NCBI GenBank assembly: GCA_927798505.1 | Contig: CAKMNE010000027.1 | Span: forward strand, 1 to 12,740 | Source of the DNA: an uncultured Bacteroidales bacterium | GTDB lineage: Bacteria; Bacteroidota; Bacteroidia; Bacteroidales; UBA932 | Length of the DNA stretch: 12,740 nucleotides | Reading direction: 5' to 3' | Shown here: in pieces, positions 1 through 6,119 of the stretch | Layout: every line of letters starts with the position of its first letter | Position numbering within the stretch: the stretch's first letter is position 1 | The notes under the pieces: generated by a model | Database searches by the model: none | What the model was told of the DNA's origin: nothing | Seen by the model: the letters and a program-made list of their open reading frames with translations, nothing else | Position numbers and translations under genes: made by a program

Positions 1-331
1 CCTCCGGAAGGATTTCCATAAGGGCTTTCTCAATAGCCTCGTCCTCATCCTTGACGAGTTTCTCGCTCTCGTCCGCGAGTTTAACCTTCTCTGAAATAGG
101 GAGATCGGTGTCAAGCTGCTGCCTGATTTCGGCTATACGGTTCTCGAAAGGAGCCTCCACATCGCGCATCTTCTGCCTCAGTGCGGCGGAATGGGCGCGA
201 AGATCGTCATCGGAAAGCTTGTCAATCTCCACATAAGCCGCCAGAACCTTGTCAAGGATAGGCTTGATTGCCTTGTAATCCCTGTCAGCCTTGGAACCGA
301 ACAGCTTTTTGATCAAATCTGTCAATGCCAT
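1..331 (-). CDS. secA: Preprotein translocase ATPase SecA, N-terminal part (cut by window start)
   Basis: SecA is the cytoplasmic ATPase that drives unfolded preproteins through the SecYEG channel. Only the first 110 codons are present, read on the minus strand from ATG at 331-329; the gene continues beyond position 1. The visible protein begins MALTDLIKKLFGSKADRDYK and continues with the conserved pattern 'IKPILDKVLAAYVEIDKLSD' and 'LRAHSAALRQKM'. This matches the helical start of SecA, before the first nucleotide-binding domain. A charged stretch of about 40 residues follows (residues about 66-106, rich in E, D and K), as seen in the longer SecA proteins of Bacteroidota. No Walker motif is reached inside the window. 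The start is supported by a good Bacteroidota-type promoter about 35 bases upstream. The gene is transcribed divergently from the flippase operon. Identification is by recall of the family pattern and is fairly secure. Confidence 0.88.
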   Translation of the reverse strand, partial: MALTDLIKKLFGSKADRDYKAIKPILDKVLAAYVEIDKLSDDDLRAHSAALRQKMRDVEAPFENRIAEIRQQLDTDLPISEKVKLADESEKLVKDEDEAIEKALMEILPE

Positions 332-365
332 ATACTGTATTTGTTTTATCTGTTTAAAAATCCTT

Positions 366-397
366 CAAATATAATGAATATTGGAGACTTCACCAAA
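366..397 (-). promoter_or_regulatory. Predicted secA promoter (-33 TTTG, -7 TATATTTG)
   Basis: On the minus strand TTTG (397-394) is followed after exactly 20 bases by TATATTTG (373-366), a full match to the Bacteroidota -7 consensus TAnnTTTG. Transcription would start near position 359, leaving a leader of about 28 bases before the secA ATG at 331. The -33 element lies inside the spacer of the opposite-facing flippase promoter. Confidence 0.7.
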
Positions 398-411
398 AAA
401 CGATAACTTTG
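381..411 (+). promoter_or_regulatory. Predicted flippase-operon promoter (-33 TTG, -7 TAACTTTG)
   Basis: TTG (381-383) is followed after 20 bases by TAACTTTG (404-411), a full match to TAnnTTTG. The last base of the -7 box is only 5 bases before the ATG at 417, so the expected transcription start coincides with the start codon and the mRNA is predicted to be leaderless. The promoter overlaps the divergent secA promoter. Confidence 0.65.
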
Positions 412-416
412 CCCCA

Positions 417-1952
417 ATGGGAAACGTGGATAACAGGCGTATTGCGAAAAACACCCTGCTTCTCTATATGAGAATGGGGCTGATTATGATTATCAGCCTG
501 TGGGCTTCGCGCGTCGTGCTGTCAACCCTGGGGGAAACCGACTTCGGCCTGTACAATGTGATTGGCGGAATCGTGGTGGCTTTCTCCTTCCTCAACGGAG
601 TGATGAACTCCTCCTGCAACCGCTACTACGCCACCCAGCTCGGCCGTCAGGACTACGAGGCCCTGCATCAGGTATTCAAGGTGAACGTGACCATATTCCT
701 CATCCTTGCTGCGGCCATACTGCTGCTCTCCGAGAGCGTAGGCCTATGGATTATGGAGCGGAAGATGAATATCCCCGCCCAAAGGCTCACGGCCTGCCGC
801 TGGGTTTACCAGCTGAGCATCTTCAGCTTCCTGTGCAGCGTGGTGGCCATCCCGTATCGCGCCATCATCACCGCAAAGGAAAAGATGAAGGTCTATGCAT
901 ACTGCTCTGTGGTGGAGGCGGTGCTCAAGCTCGGCATCGTATTCCTTCTCAGCATATCCCCAATCGACAGGCTCGTTTTCTACGCCCTTCTGATGCTGCT
1001 CGTCAGCCTGGCCACGAACGGATTCTACATACTCTACTGCCACCGCTGCTACCCGGAATGCCGCTACGACTGGCATTGCGACAAGGCTCTCGCCCGGGAG
1101 ATCGTCTCATTCAACGGCTGGGGCGTGCTCGGATCTATGGCCACCATAGGCAAGAACCAGGGCGTGAACATACTTCTGAATATGTTTTTCGGCCCTGCGG
1201 TCAATGCGGCGCGCGGCCTTGCGAACCAGGTCTATGTCAATGTGTATCAGTTCGTTCAGAACTATGTCCTGGCCTTCAACCCGCAGATAGTCAAGTCCTA
1301 CGCAGCCGGAGAGCGCGACGCCATGATGCGGCTCGTCTTCCAGGCATCCCGCTTTTCCTATTTCCTGCTGTACGCAATAGTGCTGCCTCTGCTTCTGGAG
1401 ATGGACTGCGTTCTCGGCCTGTGGCTCAAGGAAGTGCCGGCGCTCACGGCCAGCTTCGCATCCATTATGCTGGCAGTATCGCTTGTGGACTCCTTCCACG
1501 ACCCGCTCTTCTACGCGGTTCAGGCAACGGGCAAGGTCAAATGGTACAACATTCTGGTCGGAGGCAGCCAGCTGCTGATAGTCTTCGTGGCCTATTTTCT
1601 GCTGAAGTTCATGCACATTCAGGCCCAGACAGTATTCTGGCTTATCTTTGTCTTCGCCATCATCACCCAGGGCATCAGGATAGGGATGGCGGTGCGCTAC
1701 GCTTCTATGGACCTGCGCGCCTACCTTCGAGGGGTGCTGCTGCCGATTGTCGGAGTCAGCGCAGTCTCAGCCGTGCTGCCTTTTGTCTTCGTGCAAATGG
1801 TCCCTGCGGGAGTGGGGCGGCTGCTTGTCACTGTGGCCATCAGCCTTACCTGCACGGGGCTGGCCGTCTGGGGCATAGGGCTTGAAAAATCCGAAAGGTC
1901 TGCAATCAGGAATCTATGGAGAAAGTATATAACCCGCAAGGCTCCCCGCTGA
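417..1952 (+). CDS. Wzx-like polysaccharide flippase (MOP/PST superfamily)
   Basis: Multipass inner-membrane protein of 511 residues, a usual length for O-antigen or capsule flippases of the MOP superfamily. Family members move undecaprenyl-diphosphate-linked glycans from the cytoplasmic to the periplasmic face. About 12-14 hydrophobic segments are visible, beginning near residue 13 (LLLYMRMGLIMIISLWASRV). The first pair contains 'VVLSTLGETDFGLYNVIGG', the typical 'R..L....yG.y....' pattern of this superfamily, followed by 'NGVMNSSCNRYYATQLG'. The C-terminal end is basic (RNLWRKYITRKAPR) and probably cytoplasmic. The ATG at 417 is preferred over a TTG at 381 in the same frame, because that TTG forms the -33 element of the predicted promoter. 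The last 37 bases overlap the LicD gene, so the two are probably one operon with coupled translation. The substrate cannot be told from sequence. Confidence 0.85.
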   Translation: MGNVDNRRIAKNTLLLYMRMGLIMIISLWASRVVLSTLGETDFGLYNVIGGIVVAFSFLNGVMNSSCNRYYATQLGRQDYEALHQVFKVNVTIFLILAAAILLLSESVGLWIMERKMNIPAQRLTACRWVYQLSIFSFLCSVVAIPYRAIITAKEKMKVYAYCSVVEAVLKLGIVFLLSISPIDRLVFYALLMLLVSLATNGFYILYCHRCYPECRYDWHCDKALAREIVSFNGWGVLGSMATIGKNQGVNILLNMFFGPAVNAARGLANQVYVNVYQFVQNYVLAFNPQIVKSYAAGERDAMMRLVFQASRFSYFLLYAIVLPLLLEMDCVLGLWLKEVPALTASFASIMLAVSLVDSFHDPLFYAVQATGKVKWYNILVGGSQLLIVFVAYFLLKFMHIQAQTVFWLIFVFAIITQGIRIGMAVRYASMDLRAYLRGVLLPIVGVSAVSAVLPFVFVQMVPAGVGRLLVTVAISLTCTGLAVWGIGLEKSERSAIRNLWRKYITRKAPR

Positions 1953-2686
1953 GGGAACATCAGTTAAGGCTCCTGGAACTGCTCCGGGAGTGGGACAGGT
2001 TGTGCAAGGAAAACGGCATCACCTGGTGGCTTGACGGAGGCACCCTACTTGGGGCTATGCGGCACGGAGGTTTCATCCCCTGGGATGACGACCTGGATGT
2101 GTGCATACTCTGGAAGGATGTTCCCCGCATAAGGAAAATCCTTGGGGAAAAGGCTCCGGCGCCCTTCGCCTTTGTGGACCGCAAGGGCACTCCCGGCTAC
2201 ACACGCCTGTGGCCGCGATTCATTGACCGTTCGAAGGGCCTGGTGAGAAGGGACGCGCTGAGCGGCAAACCTGTGGATGACTTTCTGTGGATCGATACCT
2301 TTATCGTCAGGCCGGGCAACCCCCGACTGAAAAAGCTTATCGACCCGCTATACGGCAGATGCCTGCGGCGTATCAGCGGGGCTATAGACGACGGGGCGGC
2401 AAAACGGGCAGCGGCCTATCTGCTGTACCCTTTTGCAAGACTGGCGGTCCTGCTTGCGGACCTGAGCGGCAGACTCTTCCACCGCGACTCCCTGATGCAC
2501 GATTTCGGAGTGCCTTTCTACAATATCAGGACTCCACAGGAGGTATTCCCGCTAAGGGCCTGCCGTTTCGAGGGCTATGACTTCCCCGCTCCGGCAAACC
2601 CTGACGCATATCTTCGCCGCATCTACGGCGACTGGACCCAACTCCCACCCGAATCCTCCCGCCACAATCACGAAATAGTATTCTGA
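1916..2686 (+). CDS. LicD-family phosphotransferase
   Basis: Protein of 256 residues with the LicD nucleotidyltransferase-like fold signature. Residues 35-61 read 'ITWWLDGGTLLGAMRH' followed by 'GGFIPWDDDLD'; the acidic DDDLD (57-61) is the metal and nucleotide-binding motif of the family. The C-terminal part has the matching 'FEGYDFPAPANPDAYLRRIYGDW' region followed by 'LPPESSRHNH'. LicD proteins transfer phosphocholine or similar phosphodiester-linked groups from a CDP carrier onto surface glycans; the donor here is unknown. There is no signal peptide or clear membrane helix, so it should act in the cytoplasm on glycan precursors. Its ATG lies 37 bases before the flippase stop codon, which suggests translational coupling. 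A later ATG (residue 48) would remove most of the motif, so 1916 is the right start. Phosphocholine itself is not shown. Confidence 0.85.
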   Translation: MEKVYNPQGSPLREHQLRLLELLREWDRLCKENGITWWLDGGTLLGAMRHGGFIPWDDDLDVCILWKDVPRIRKILGEKAPAPFAFVDRKGTPGYTRLWPRFIDRSKGLVRRDALSGKPVDDFLWIDTFIVRPGNPRLKKLIDPLYGRCLRRISGAIDDGAAKRAAAYLLYPFARLAVLLADLSGRLFHRDSLMHDFGVPFYNIRTPQEVFPLRACRFEGYDFPAPANPDAYLRRIYGDWTQLPPESSRHNHEIVF

Positions 2687-2689
2687 CAG

Positions 2690-2722
2690 CAATTTTGGGC
2701 CTTCTATTTGCCCTTCCGGTCG
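2690..2722 (-). repeat. Possible degenerate member of the intergenic repeat family
   Basis: The 39-base gap between the convergent LicD and aldehyde dehydrogenase genes contains, on the minus strand, CCGGAAGGGCA (2719-2709) followed by AATAG. This 11-mer is identical to part of the 92-base tandem repeat at 5817-6092. GGGC (2697-2700) and GCCC (2710-2713) could form a short stem, but no T-run follows on either strand, so it is not a convincing terminator. The similarity is short and could be chance. Confidence 0.3.
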
Positions 2723-2725
2723 CGT

Positions 2726-4117
2726 TTAAAGCAGCTTCTTCGTCAGGCTGAAGAGGCGGTAAGGCATATACTTGAATGGAAGATCGAAAATGGTGGAACT
2801 GCACACTATTGCACGGGAGTGGGAGAAAACCTCGAAGCTGAGCCTTCCGTGATAGGCACCCATACCGGAATTGCCCACACCTCCGAACGGCAGATGAGGG
2901 TTGGCTATATGCATAATGGTGTCATTAATGCAGCCTCCTCCCGACGAGGTGGCGCGAATGAGTTTCCATCCGTCGGACTCCTTTCCGAAATAGTAGAATG
3001 CCAGTGGCTTCTCGCGGCTGACCACAAATTCCTTGACCTTTTCGGCAAACGGCTTGCCCTCGTCGTCCATTTCCACGAGCGGGAACACGGGACCGAATAT
3101 CTCCTCTGTCATCACCTTGGAGTCCGGTGAAACATTACCCAGCAGGGTGGGAGCTATGTAGCGCTGCTGCGCATCCGTCTGCCCTCCATAGAGCACCGTT
3201 CCTTCCTTGAGGTAGCCCGCTACCCTTTCGAAGGCGCGGTCGCTTACCATACGCACATAGTGCTCGTCCTGCTTCGGATCGCTGCCGTGCAGCAGTTCCA
3301 CCTGCTCGGCGAAGGCCCTGACGAAGGCATCCTTGACGTCCTTGTGGATGAGGATATAGTCCGGCGCTATGCAGGTCTGGCCGGAGTTCAGGGTCTTGCC
3401 CCACGCGCAGCGACGTGCGGCAAGGCGTATGTTCGCGCTCTTGTCAACTATGCACGGGCTCTTGCCTCCGAGCTCGAGTACGACTGGGGTGAGGTTGCGG
3501 GCGGCGCTGGCCATCACTTCACGCCCGAGAGACGGGCTGCCGGTGAAGAAAATCATATCCCAGCGGCAGGAGAGCAACTTTTTGTTGACCTCCCTGTTTC
3601 CCTGCACCACGGCGATGTATTCCTCAGGGAAGGTGTCCGAAATCATCTCCTCTATGACCTGGGAAACCCTTGGTACATAAGGAGATGGCTTGAGAACTGC
3701 GGTGCATCCGGCGGCGATGGCTCCAACCAGTGGGTTGAGCAGAAGCTGTACCGGATAGTTCCACGGGGAGATGATCAGTGCGCAGCCCAGCGGTTCGCTG
3801 ACGATATAGCTGCGGGCAGGCATACAGCCTATCGATGTGGGACGCTTCTTTCGGCGTGCCCAGCGGCAGACCTCCCTCGCGGCTTTGGCGATTTCGCTTT
3901 TGACAAGACCGATTTCTGTGATATAGGCCTCCTTGTAGGATTTGTGCAGGTCTTCCCACAGAGCATCGGCAAGTGGCTTTTCCCACTTGTCCATAGCCTT
4001 GAGGAACTGCTGAAGCCGGGCTTTACGCCATTTGGGGTCAAGCGTTGCGCCGCTTTTGAAATATTCGTTCTGCCTTGCGAGAATGGAATCTATGGTGCTG
4101 TCTGCCGTATTGTTCAT
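2726..4117 (-). CDS. Class 3 (ALDH3-type) NAD(P)-dependent aldehyde dehydrogenase
   Basis: Cytoplasmic oxidoreductase of 463 residues converting an aldehyde to a carboxylic acid with NAD(P)+. The short length, lacking the N-terminal extension of class 1/2 enzymes, fits the ALDH3 group. Catalytic landmarks in order: SPWNYP (117-122), KPSPYVP with the cofactor-binding Lys143, FTGSPSLG (191-198, cofactor loop), LELGGKSP with the general base Glu215, NSGQTC with the nucleophile Cys249, EEIFGPVFP in the second half, and PFGGVGNSGMG near the C-terminus. The last 20 residues (FDLPFKYMPYRLFSLTKKLL) are amphipathic and basic, where some ALDH3 enzymes carry a membrane-associating tail. All key residues are present, so the enzyme should be active; the natural aldehyde cannot be inferred. 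It stands alone, convergent with licD and divergent from the trp leader and trpB. Confidence 0.93.
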   Translation of the reverse strand: MNNTADSTIDSILARQNEYFKSGATLDPKWRKARLQQFLKAMDKWEKPLADALWEDLHKSYKEAYITEIGLVKSEIAKAAREVCRWARRKKRPTSIGCMPARSYIVSEPLGCALIISPWNYPVQLLLNPLVGAIAAGCTAVLKPSPYVPRVSQVIEEMISDTFPEEYIAVVQGNREVNKKLLSCRWDMIFFTGSPSLGREVMASAARNLTPVVLELGGKSPCIVDKSANIRLAARRCAWGKTLNSGQTCIAPDYILIHKDVKDAFVRAFAEQVELLHGSDPKQDEHYVRMVSDRAFERVAGYLKEGTVLYGGQTDAQQRYIAPTLLGNVSPDSKVMTEEIFGPVFPLVEMDDEGKPFAEKVKEFVVSREKPLAFYYFGKESDGWKLIRATSSGGGCINDTIMHIANPHLPFGGVGNSGMGAYHGRLSFEVFSHSRAIVCSSTIFDLPFKYMPYRLFSLTKKLL

Positions 4118-4139
4118 AGCGTTTACTGTTTTCTCCCCG

Positions 4140-4171
4140 TAAAGTTATCCATTGTATGGTAAATTCCGAAC
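4140..4171 (-). promoter_or_regulatory. Possible aldehyde dehydrogenase promoter (-7 TAACTTTA)
   Basis: On the minus strand TAACTTTA (4147-4140) differs from TAnnTTTG only in its last base. The best -33 candidate is TTCG or GTTC near 4171-4167, a poor match. The same octamer is used in a better promoter at 6769-6776. Transcription would start near 4133, about 16 bases before the ATG at 4117. Confidence 0.4.
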
Positions 4172-4180
4172 ACTTTCCCG

Positions 4181-4250
4181 AAAAACCAATGCCCGGAATT
4201 GCTATTTGAATGTACGGGAGGGCAGAATATCGCAATTTATGCAGGTATTT
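4181..4250 (+). repeat. Dispersed copy related to the third tandem-repeat unit at 6044-6113
   Basis: Aligned without gaps, 4181-4240 matches 6044-6103 at 50 of 60 positions by hand count, and similarity continues with one gap to about 4250. Shared core: AATTGCTATTTG at 4197-4208, then a GGGCA block and CGnAATTTATGC. It lies in the intergenic region directly upstream of the trp leader promoter, as the 6044-6113 copy lies directly upstream of the GNAT gene. Confidence 0.75.
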
Positions 4251-4261
4251 ACTGCTTTTTC

Positions 4262-4292
4262 TTGCATTTCTCAAAAAAGTCCTCTTTATTTG
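4262..4292 (+). promoter_or_regulatory. Predicted promoter of the trp leader and trpB
   Basis: TTG (4262-4264) is followed after 20 bases by TTTATTTG (4285-4292), one mismatch from TAnnTTTG. The spacing equals that of the secA, flippase and TagB-like promoters in this window. Transcription would start near 4299, so the leader peptide ATG at 4301 would lie at or within a few bases of the mRNA 5' end. Confidence 0.6.
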
Positions 4293-4300
4293 CATCCGTA

Positions 4301-4357
4301 ATGATGAATTTCAACGCATACTGGTGGTGGTCCCTGTTACAACCTGATCGGTCGTAA
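4301..4357 (+). CDS. trp leader peptide with three consecutive Trp codons
   Basis: A short reading frame encodes MMNFNAYWWWSLLQPDRS and stop (18 residues, or 17 from the second ATG at 4304). The three TGG codons at 4322-4330 are consecutive, hardly expected by chance just upstream of a tryptophan synthase gene. By analogy with known leader peptides, its job is not the product but the ribosome's speed: shortage of charged tRNA-Trp stalls the ribosome at 4322-4330. The codons that follow (4345-4354) form the 5' arm of the antiterminator, and the stop codon at 4355-4357 abuts that arm. A ribosome that finishes translation therefore masks it. A Bacteroidota-type promoter ends 8 bases before the ATG. 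No Shine-Dalgarno sequence is visible, as expected for an almost leaderless message. Confidence 0.85.
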   Translation: MMNFNAYWWWSLLQPDRS

Positions 4358-4408
4358 GAGGTGTCCCTCCGTATGCATATGCATAATAGAGTTCAGCCCG
4401 GCCGGTCA
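4345..4408 (+). promoter_or_regulatory. Predicted antiterminator helix of the trp attenuator
   Basis: TGATCGGTCG (4345-4354) can pair over 10 positions with CGGCCGGTCA (4399-4408): eight Watson-Crick pairs and two G-U pairs. The 3' arm overlaps the 5' arm and loop of the terminator hairpin (4395-4418), so only one of the two can form. The 5' arm starts 15 bases after the last Trp codon, just beyond the reach of a ribosome stalled there. The enclosed 44 bases can hold two local hairpins, GAGG/CCTC (4358-4361 with 4366-4369) and the palindrome at 4372-4385. Confidence 0.75.
4372..4385 (+). repeat. 14-base perfect palindrome inside the trp leader
   Basis: TATGCATATGCATA is its own reverse complement. 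It lies between the two arms of the predicted antiterminator. It may simply compact that loop as RNA, or act as a DNA operator for a dimeric regulator; nothing in the window decides between these. Confidence 0.5.
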
Positions 4409-4429
4409 CGGTCGGGCTTTTAAATTTTT
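4395..4429 (+). terminator. Attenuator: intrinsic terminator upstream of trpB
   Basis: AGCCCGGCCG (4395-4404) pairs with CGGTCGGGCT (4409-4418) through 10 base pairs, one of them G-U, closing a GTCA loop. It is followed by TTTAAATTTTT. This is a strong GC-rich stem with a U-rich tail, placed 20 bases before the trpB ATG and after the leader peptide, so it can act only as a conditional terminator for trpB. Confidence 0.85.
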
Positions 4430-4438
4430 GTCAACATT

Positions 4439-5809
4439 ATGGAAAAACAGCTTCCTTACAAAATCTACCTCTCAGAAGAGGAGATGCCCCGCAAGTGGTA
4501 CAATCTGCGCGCTGACATGAAACAAAAGCCCGCAGCTCTGCTCAATCCTGCTACCCTCCAGCCTCTCAGGGAGGAGGACCTCACCCCTATTTTCTGTGAG
4601 GAACTTGTAAAGCAGGAATTCGACGACACAACAAAGTTCATAGATATCCCGCAGGAGGTTCTCGATTTCTACAAAATGTACCGTCCTTCCCCTCTGGTGC
4701 ACGCCACCTTCCTCGAAAAGGCCCTCGACACTCCGGCGAAGATTTTCTACAAATTCGAAGGCAACAACACCTCCGGTTCGCACAAGCTCAATTCGGCCAT
4801 CGCGCAAGCATATTACGCAAAAAAGCAGGGCCTCAAGGGCGTAACCACCGAGACCGGTGCCGGGCAATGGGGCACTGCCCTTTCCATGGCCTGCCGCTAT
4901 TTCGGCCTCGACTGCAAGGTCTTCATGGTCAAATGCTCCTATGAGCAGAAGCCTTTCCGCCGCGAGGTGATCCGCACTTTCGGCGCCTCCATAATCCCGT
5001 CTCCTTCCGACACGACCGAGGTGGGACGCCGCATTCTTGCGGAGCACCCCGGCACTACGGGCTCCCTGGGCTGCGCGATTTCGGAAGCTGTAGAGACGGC
5101 CGTCTCCAATGAGGGCTACCGCTATGTGCTTGGGTCTGTGCTTAACCAAGTGCTTCTGCACCAGTCTGTCATAGGCTTGGAAACCAAGGCGGCCCTGGAC
5201 AAGTACGGCATCAGGCCGGACATACTCATAGGCTGCACTGGAGGCGGTTCGAACCTCGGCGGCTTCGCGGCACCATTTCTCGGAGAGATGCTCCGAGGGG
5301 AGGCGTCCTACAAGATCATAGGCGCTGAGCCGGCGAGCTGCCCGAGCTTCACGCGCGGAGTCTTCGCCTACGACTTCTGCGATACGGGAAACATATGCCC
5401 CCTCGCAAAGATGTACACCGTCGGCAGCCAGTTCATCCCGTCGGCAAATCACGCGGGCGGACTGCGCTTCCACGGCATGAGCCCTGTGCTGTCGGAGCTC
5501 TACAATCAGGGCCTGTTCGAGGCTCGGGCATATGAGCAGACGAGTGTCTTCGAGGCGGCAGAGATGTTTGCGCATGCGGAGGGCATTCTTCCTGCACCGG
5601 AGAGCTCACATGCCATACGCGCTGCTATCGATGAGGCGCTGAAGTGTCGCGAGAACGGGGAGGAGAAGGTGATAGTGTTCAACCTTTCGGGTACGGGCAA
5701 TTTCGACCTGTATGCTTACAAGCAGTTCAATGATGGCACTATGACGGACTACATCCCAAGTGATGAGGAAATTGCCGAGGCGCTGAAGGCGTTGCCGAAG
5801 GTGGAGTAG
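4439..5809 (+). CDS. trpB: Tryptophan synthase beta-like enzyme, TrpB2 type
   Basis: PLP-dependent enzyme of 456 residues. TrpB condenses indole with L-serine to give L-tryptophan in the cytoplasm. The length and the N-terminal extension (YKIYLSEEEMPRKWYNLRAD, residues 7-26), together with 'YRPSPLVHATFLEKAL', are those of the TrpB2 group rather than the roughly 400-residue TrpB1. Visible catalytic features: GSHKLNSA with the PLP lysine Lys116, TETGAGQWG with the catalytic Glu138, the SYEQKPFRR segment (167-175), SLGCAISEA (209-217), and the phosphate-binding CTGGGSNLGG (266-275). All are intact. No trpA or other trp gene adjoins it; TrpB2 enzymes often work without TrpA and may use free indole. 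The upstream leader peptide and terminator indicate control by tryptophan supply, which supports a true role in tryptophan formation. A different beta-replacement reaction cannot be excluded. The next 300 bases hold only repeats. Confidence 0.93.
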   Translation: MEKQLPYKIYLSEEEMPRKWYNLRADMKQKPAALLNPATLQPLREEDLTPIFCEELVKQEFDDTTKFIDIPQEVLDFYKMYRPSPLVHATFLEKALDTPAKIFYKFEGNNTSGSHKLNSAIAQAYYAKKQGLKGVTTETGAGQWGTALSMACRYFGLDCKVFMVKCSYEQKPFRREVIRTFGASIIPSPSDTTEVGRRILAEHPGTTGSLGCAISEAVETAVSNEGYRYVLGSVLNQVLLHQSVIGLETKAALDKYGIRPDILIGCTGGGSNLGGFAAPFLGEMLRGEASYKIIGAEPASCPSFTRGVFAYDFCDTGNICPLAKMYTVGSQFIPSANHAGGLRFHGMSPVLSELYNQGLFEARAYEQTSVFEAAEMFAHAEGILPAPESSHAIRAAIDEALKCRENGEEKVIVFNLSGTGNFDLYAYKQFNDGTMTDYIPSDEEIAEALKALPKVE

Positions 5810-5816
5810 GGAGATG

Positions 5817-6092
5817 GCAAAAATGAGGTGTGGAAATTGCTATTTTTCAGGAAAATAGCAAAATACAGGGATCAGAATTGCTATTTGGGCGTCCGGAAGG
5901 GCAGAATAGCAAAAATGAGGTGTGGAAATTGCTATTTTTCAAGAAAATGGCAAAATACAGGGATCAGAATTGCTATTTGGGCGTTCAGAAGGGCAGAATA
6001 GCAAAAATGAGGTGTAGAAATTGCTATTTTTCAAGAAAATGGCAAAAACCAGGGGCCAGAATTGCTATTTGGATGTCCGGAAGGGCAAAGTA
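5817..6092 (+). repeat. Three tandem copies of a 92-base repeat with inverted motifs
   Basis: Units begin with GCAAAAATGAGGTGT at 5817, 5909 and 6001, an exact 92-base period. The first two units are nearly identical and the third diverges at its 3' end. Each unit has an inner inverted repeat: in unit 1 TTGCTATTTT (5837-5846) faces AAAATAGCAA (5852-5861), and in units 2 and 3 the single change leaves a G-U pair. A second pair joins neighbouring units: TTGCTATT (5878-5885) with AATAGCAA (5905-5912), and 5970-5977 with 5997-6004. The array fills the gap between trpB and the GNAT gene. The first hairpin lies 28 bases after the trpB stop and might help end transcription or protect the 3' end. No protein-coding meaning is likely, since 92 is not a multiple of three. 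Confidence 0.92.
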
Positions 6093-6105
6093 TCGTAATT
6101 TATGC

Positions 6106-6113
6106 GATATTTG
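6106..6113 (+). promoter_or_regulatory. Possible -7 element of the GNAT gene
   Basis: GATATTTG differs from TAnnTTTG in one base and ends 6 bases before the ATG at 6120, so the transcript would be leaderless. No TTG is found at the expected -33 distance; the region upstream is the end of the repeat array. Confidence 0.3.
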
Positions 6114-6119
6114 TATAGT

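Noticed and set aside
381..416. Upstream TTG as the flippase start
   Set aside because: The TTG forms the predicted -33 promoter element, and the added 12 residues are not part of the family's usual N-terminus. ATG 417 is the better start.
2687..2725. Intrinsic terminator between the convergent LicD and aldehyde dehydrogenase genes
   Set aside because: The only stem is GGGC/GCCC with a 9-base loop, and no T-run follows it on either strand.
4472..5575. 367-codon open frame antisense to trpB
   Set aside because: The plus strand encodes an intact TrpB2 with all catalytic residues. The antisense product has no family motif and arises from codon bias in GC-rich coding DNA.
5817..6092. CRISPR array
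   Set aside because: There are no short identical repeats separated by unique spacers; the whole 92-base unit is repeated head to tail, and no cas genes are near.
6102..6119. Upstream ATG (6102) as the GNAT start
   Set aside because: These bases belong to a segment shared with the repeat copy at 4181-4250 and contain the candidate -7 element, so they are probably not coding.
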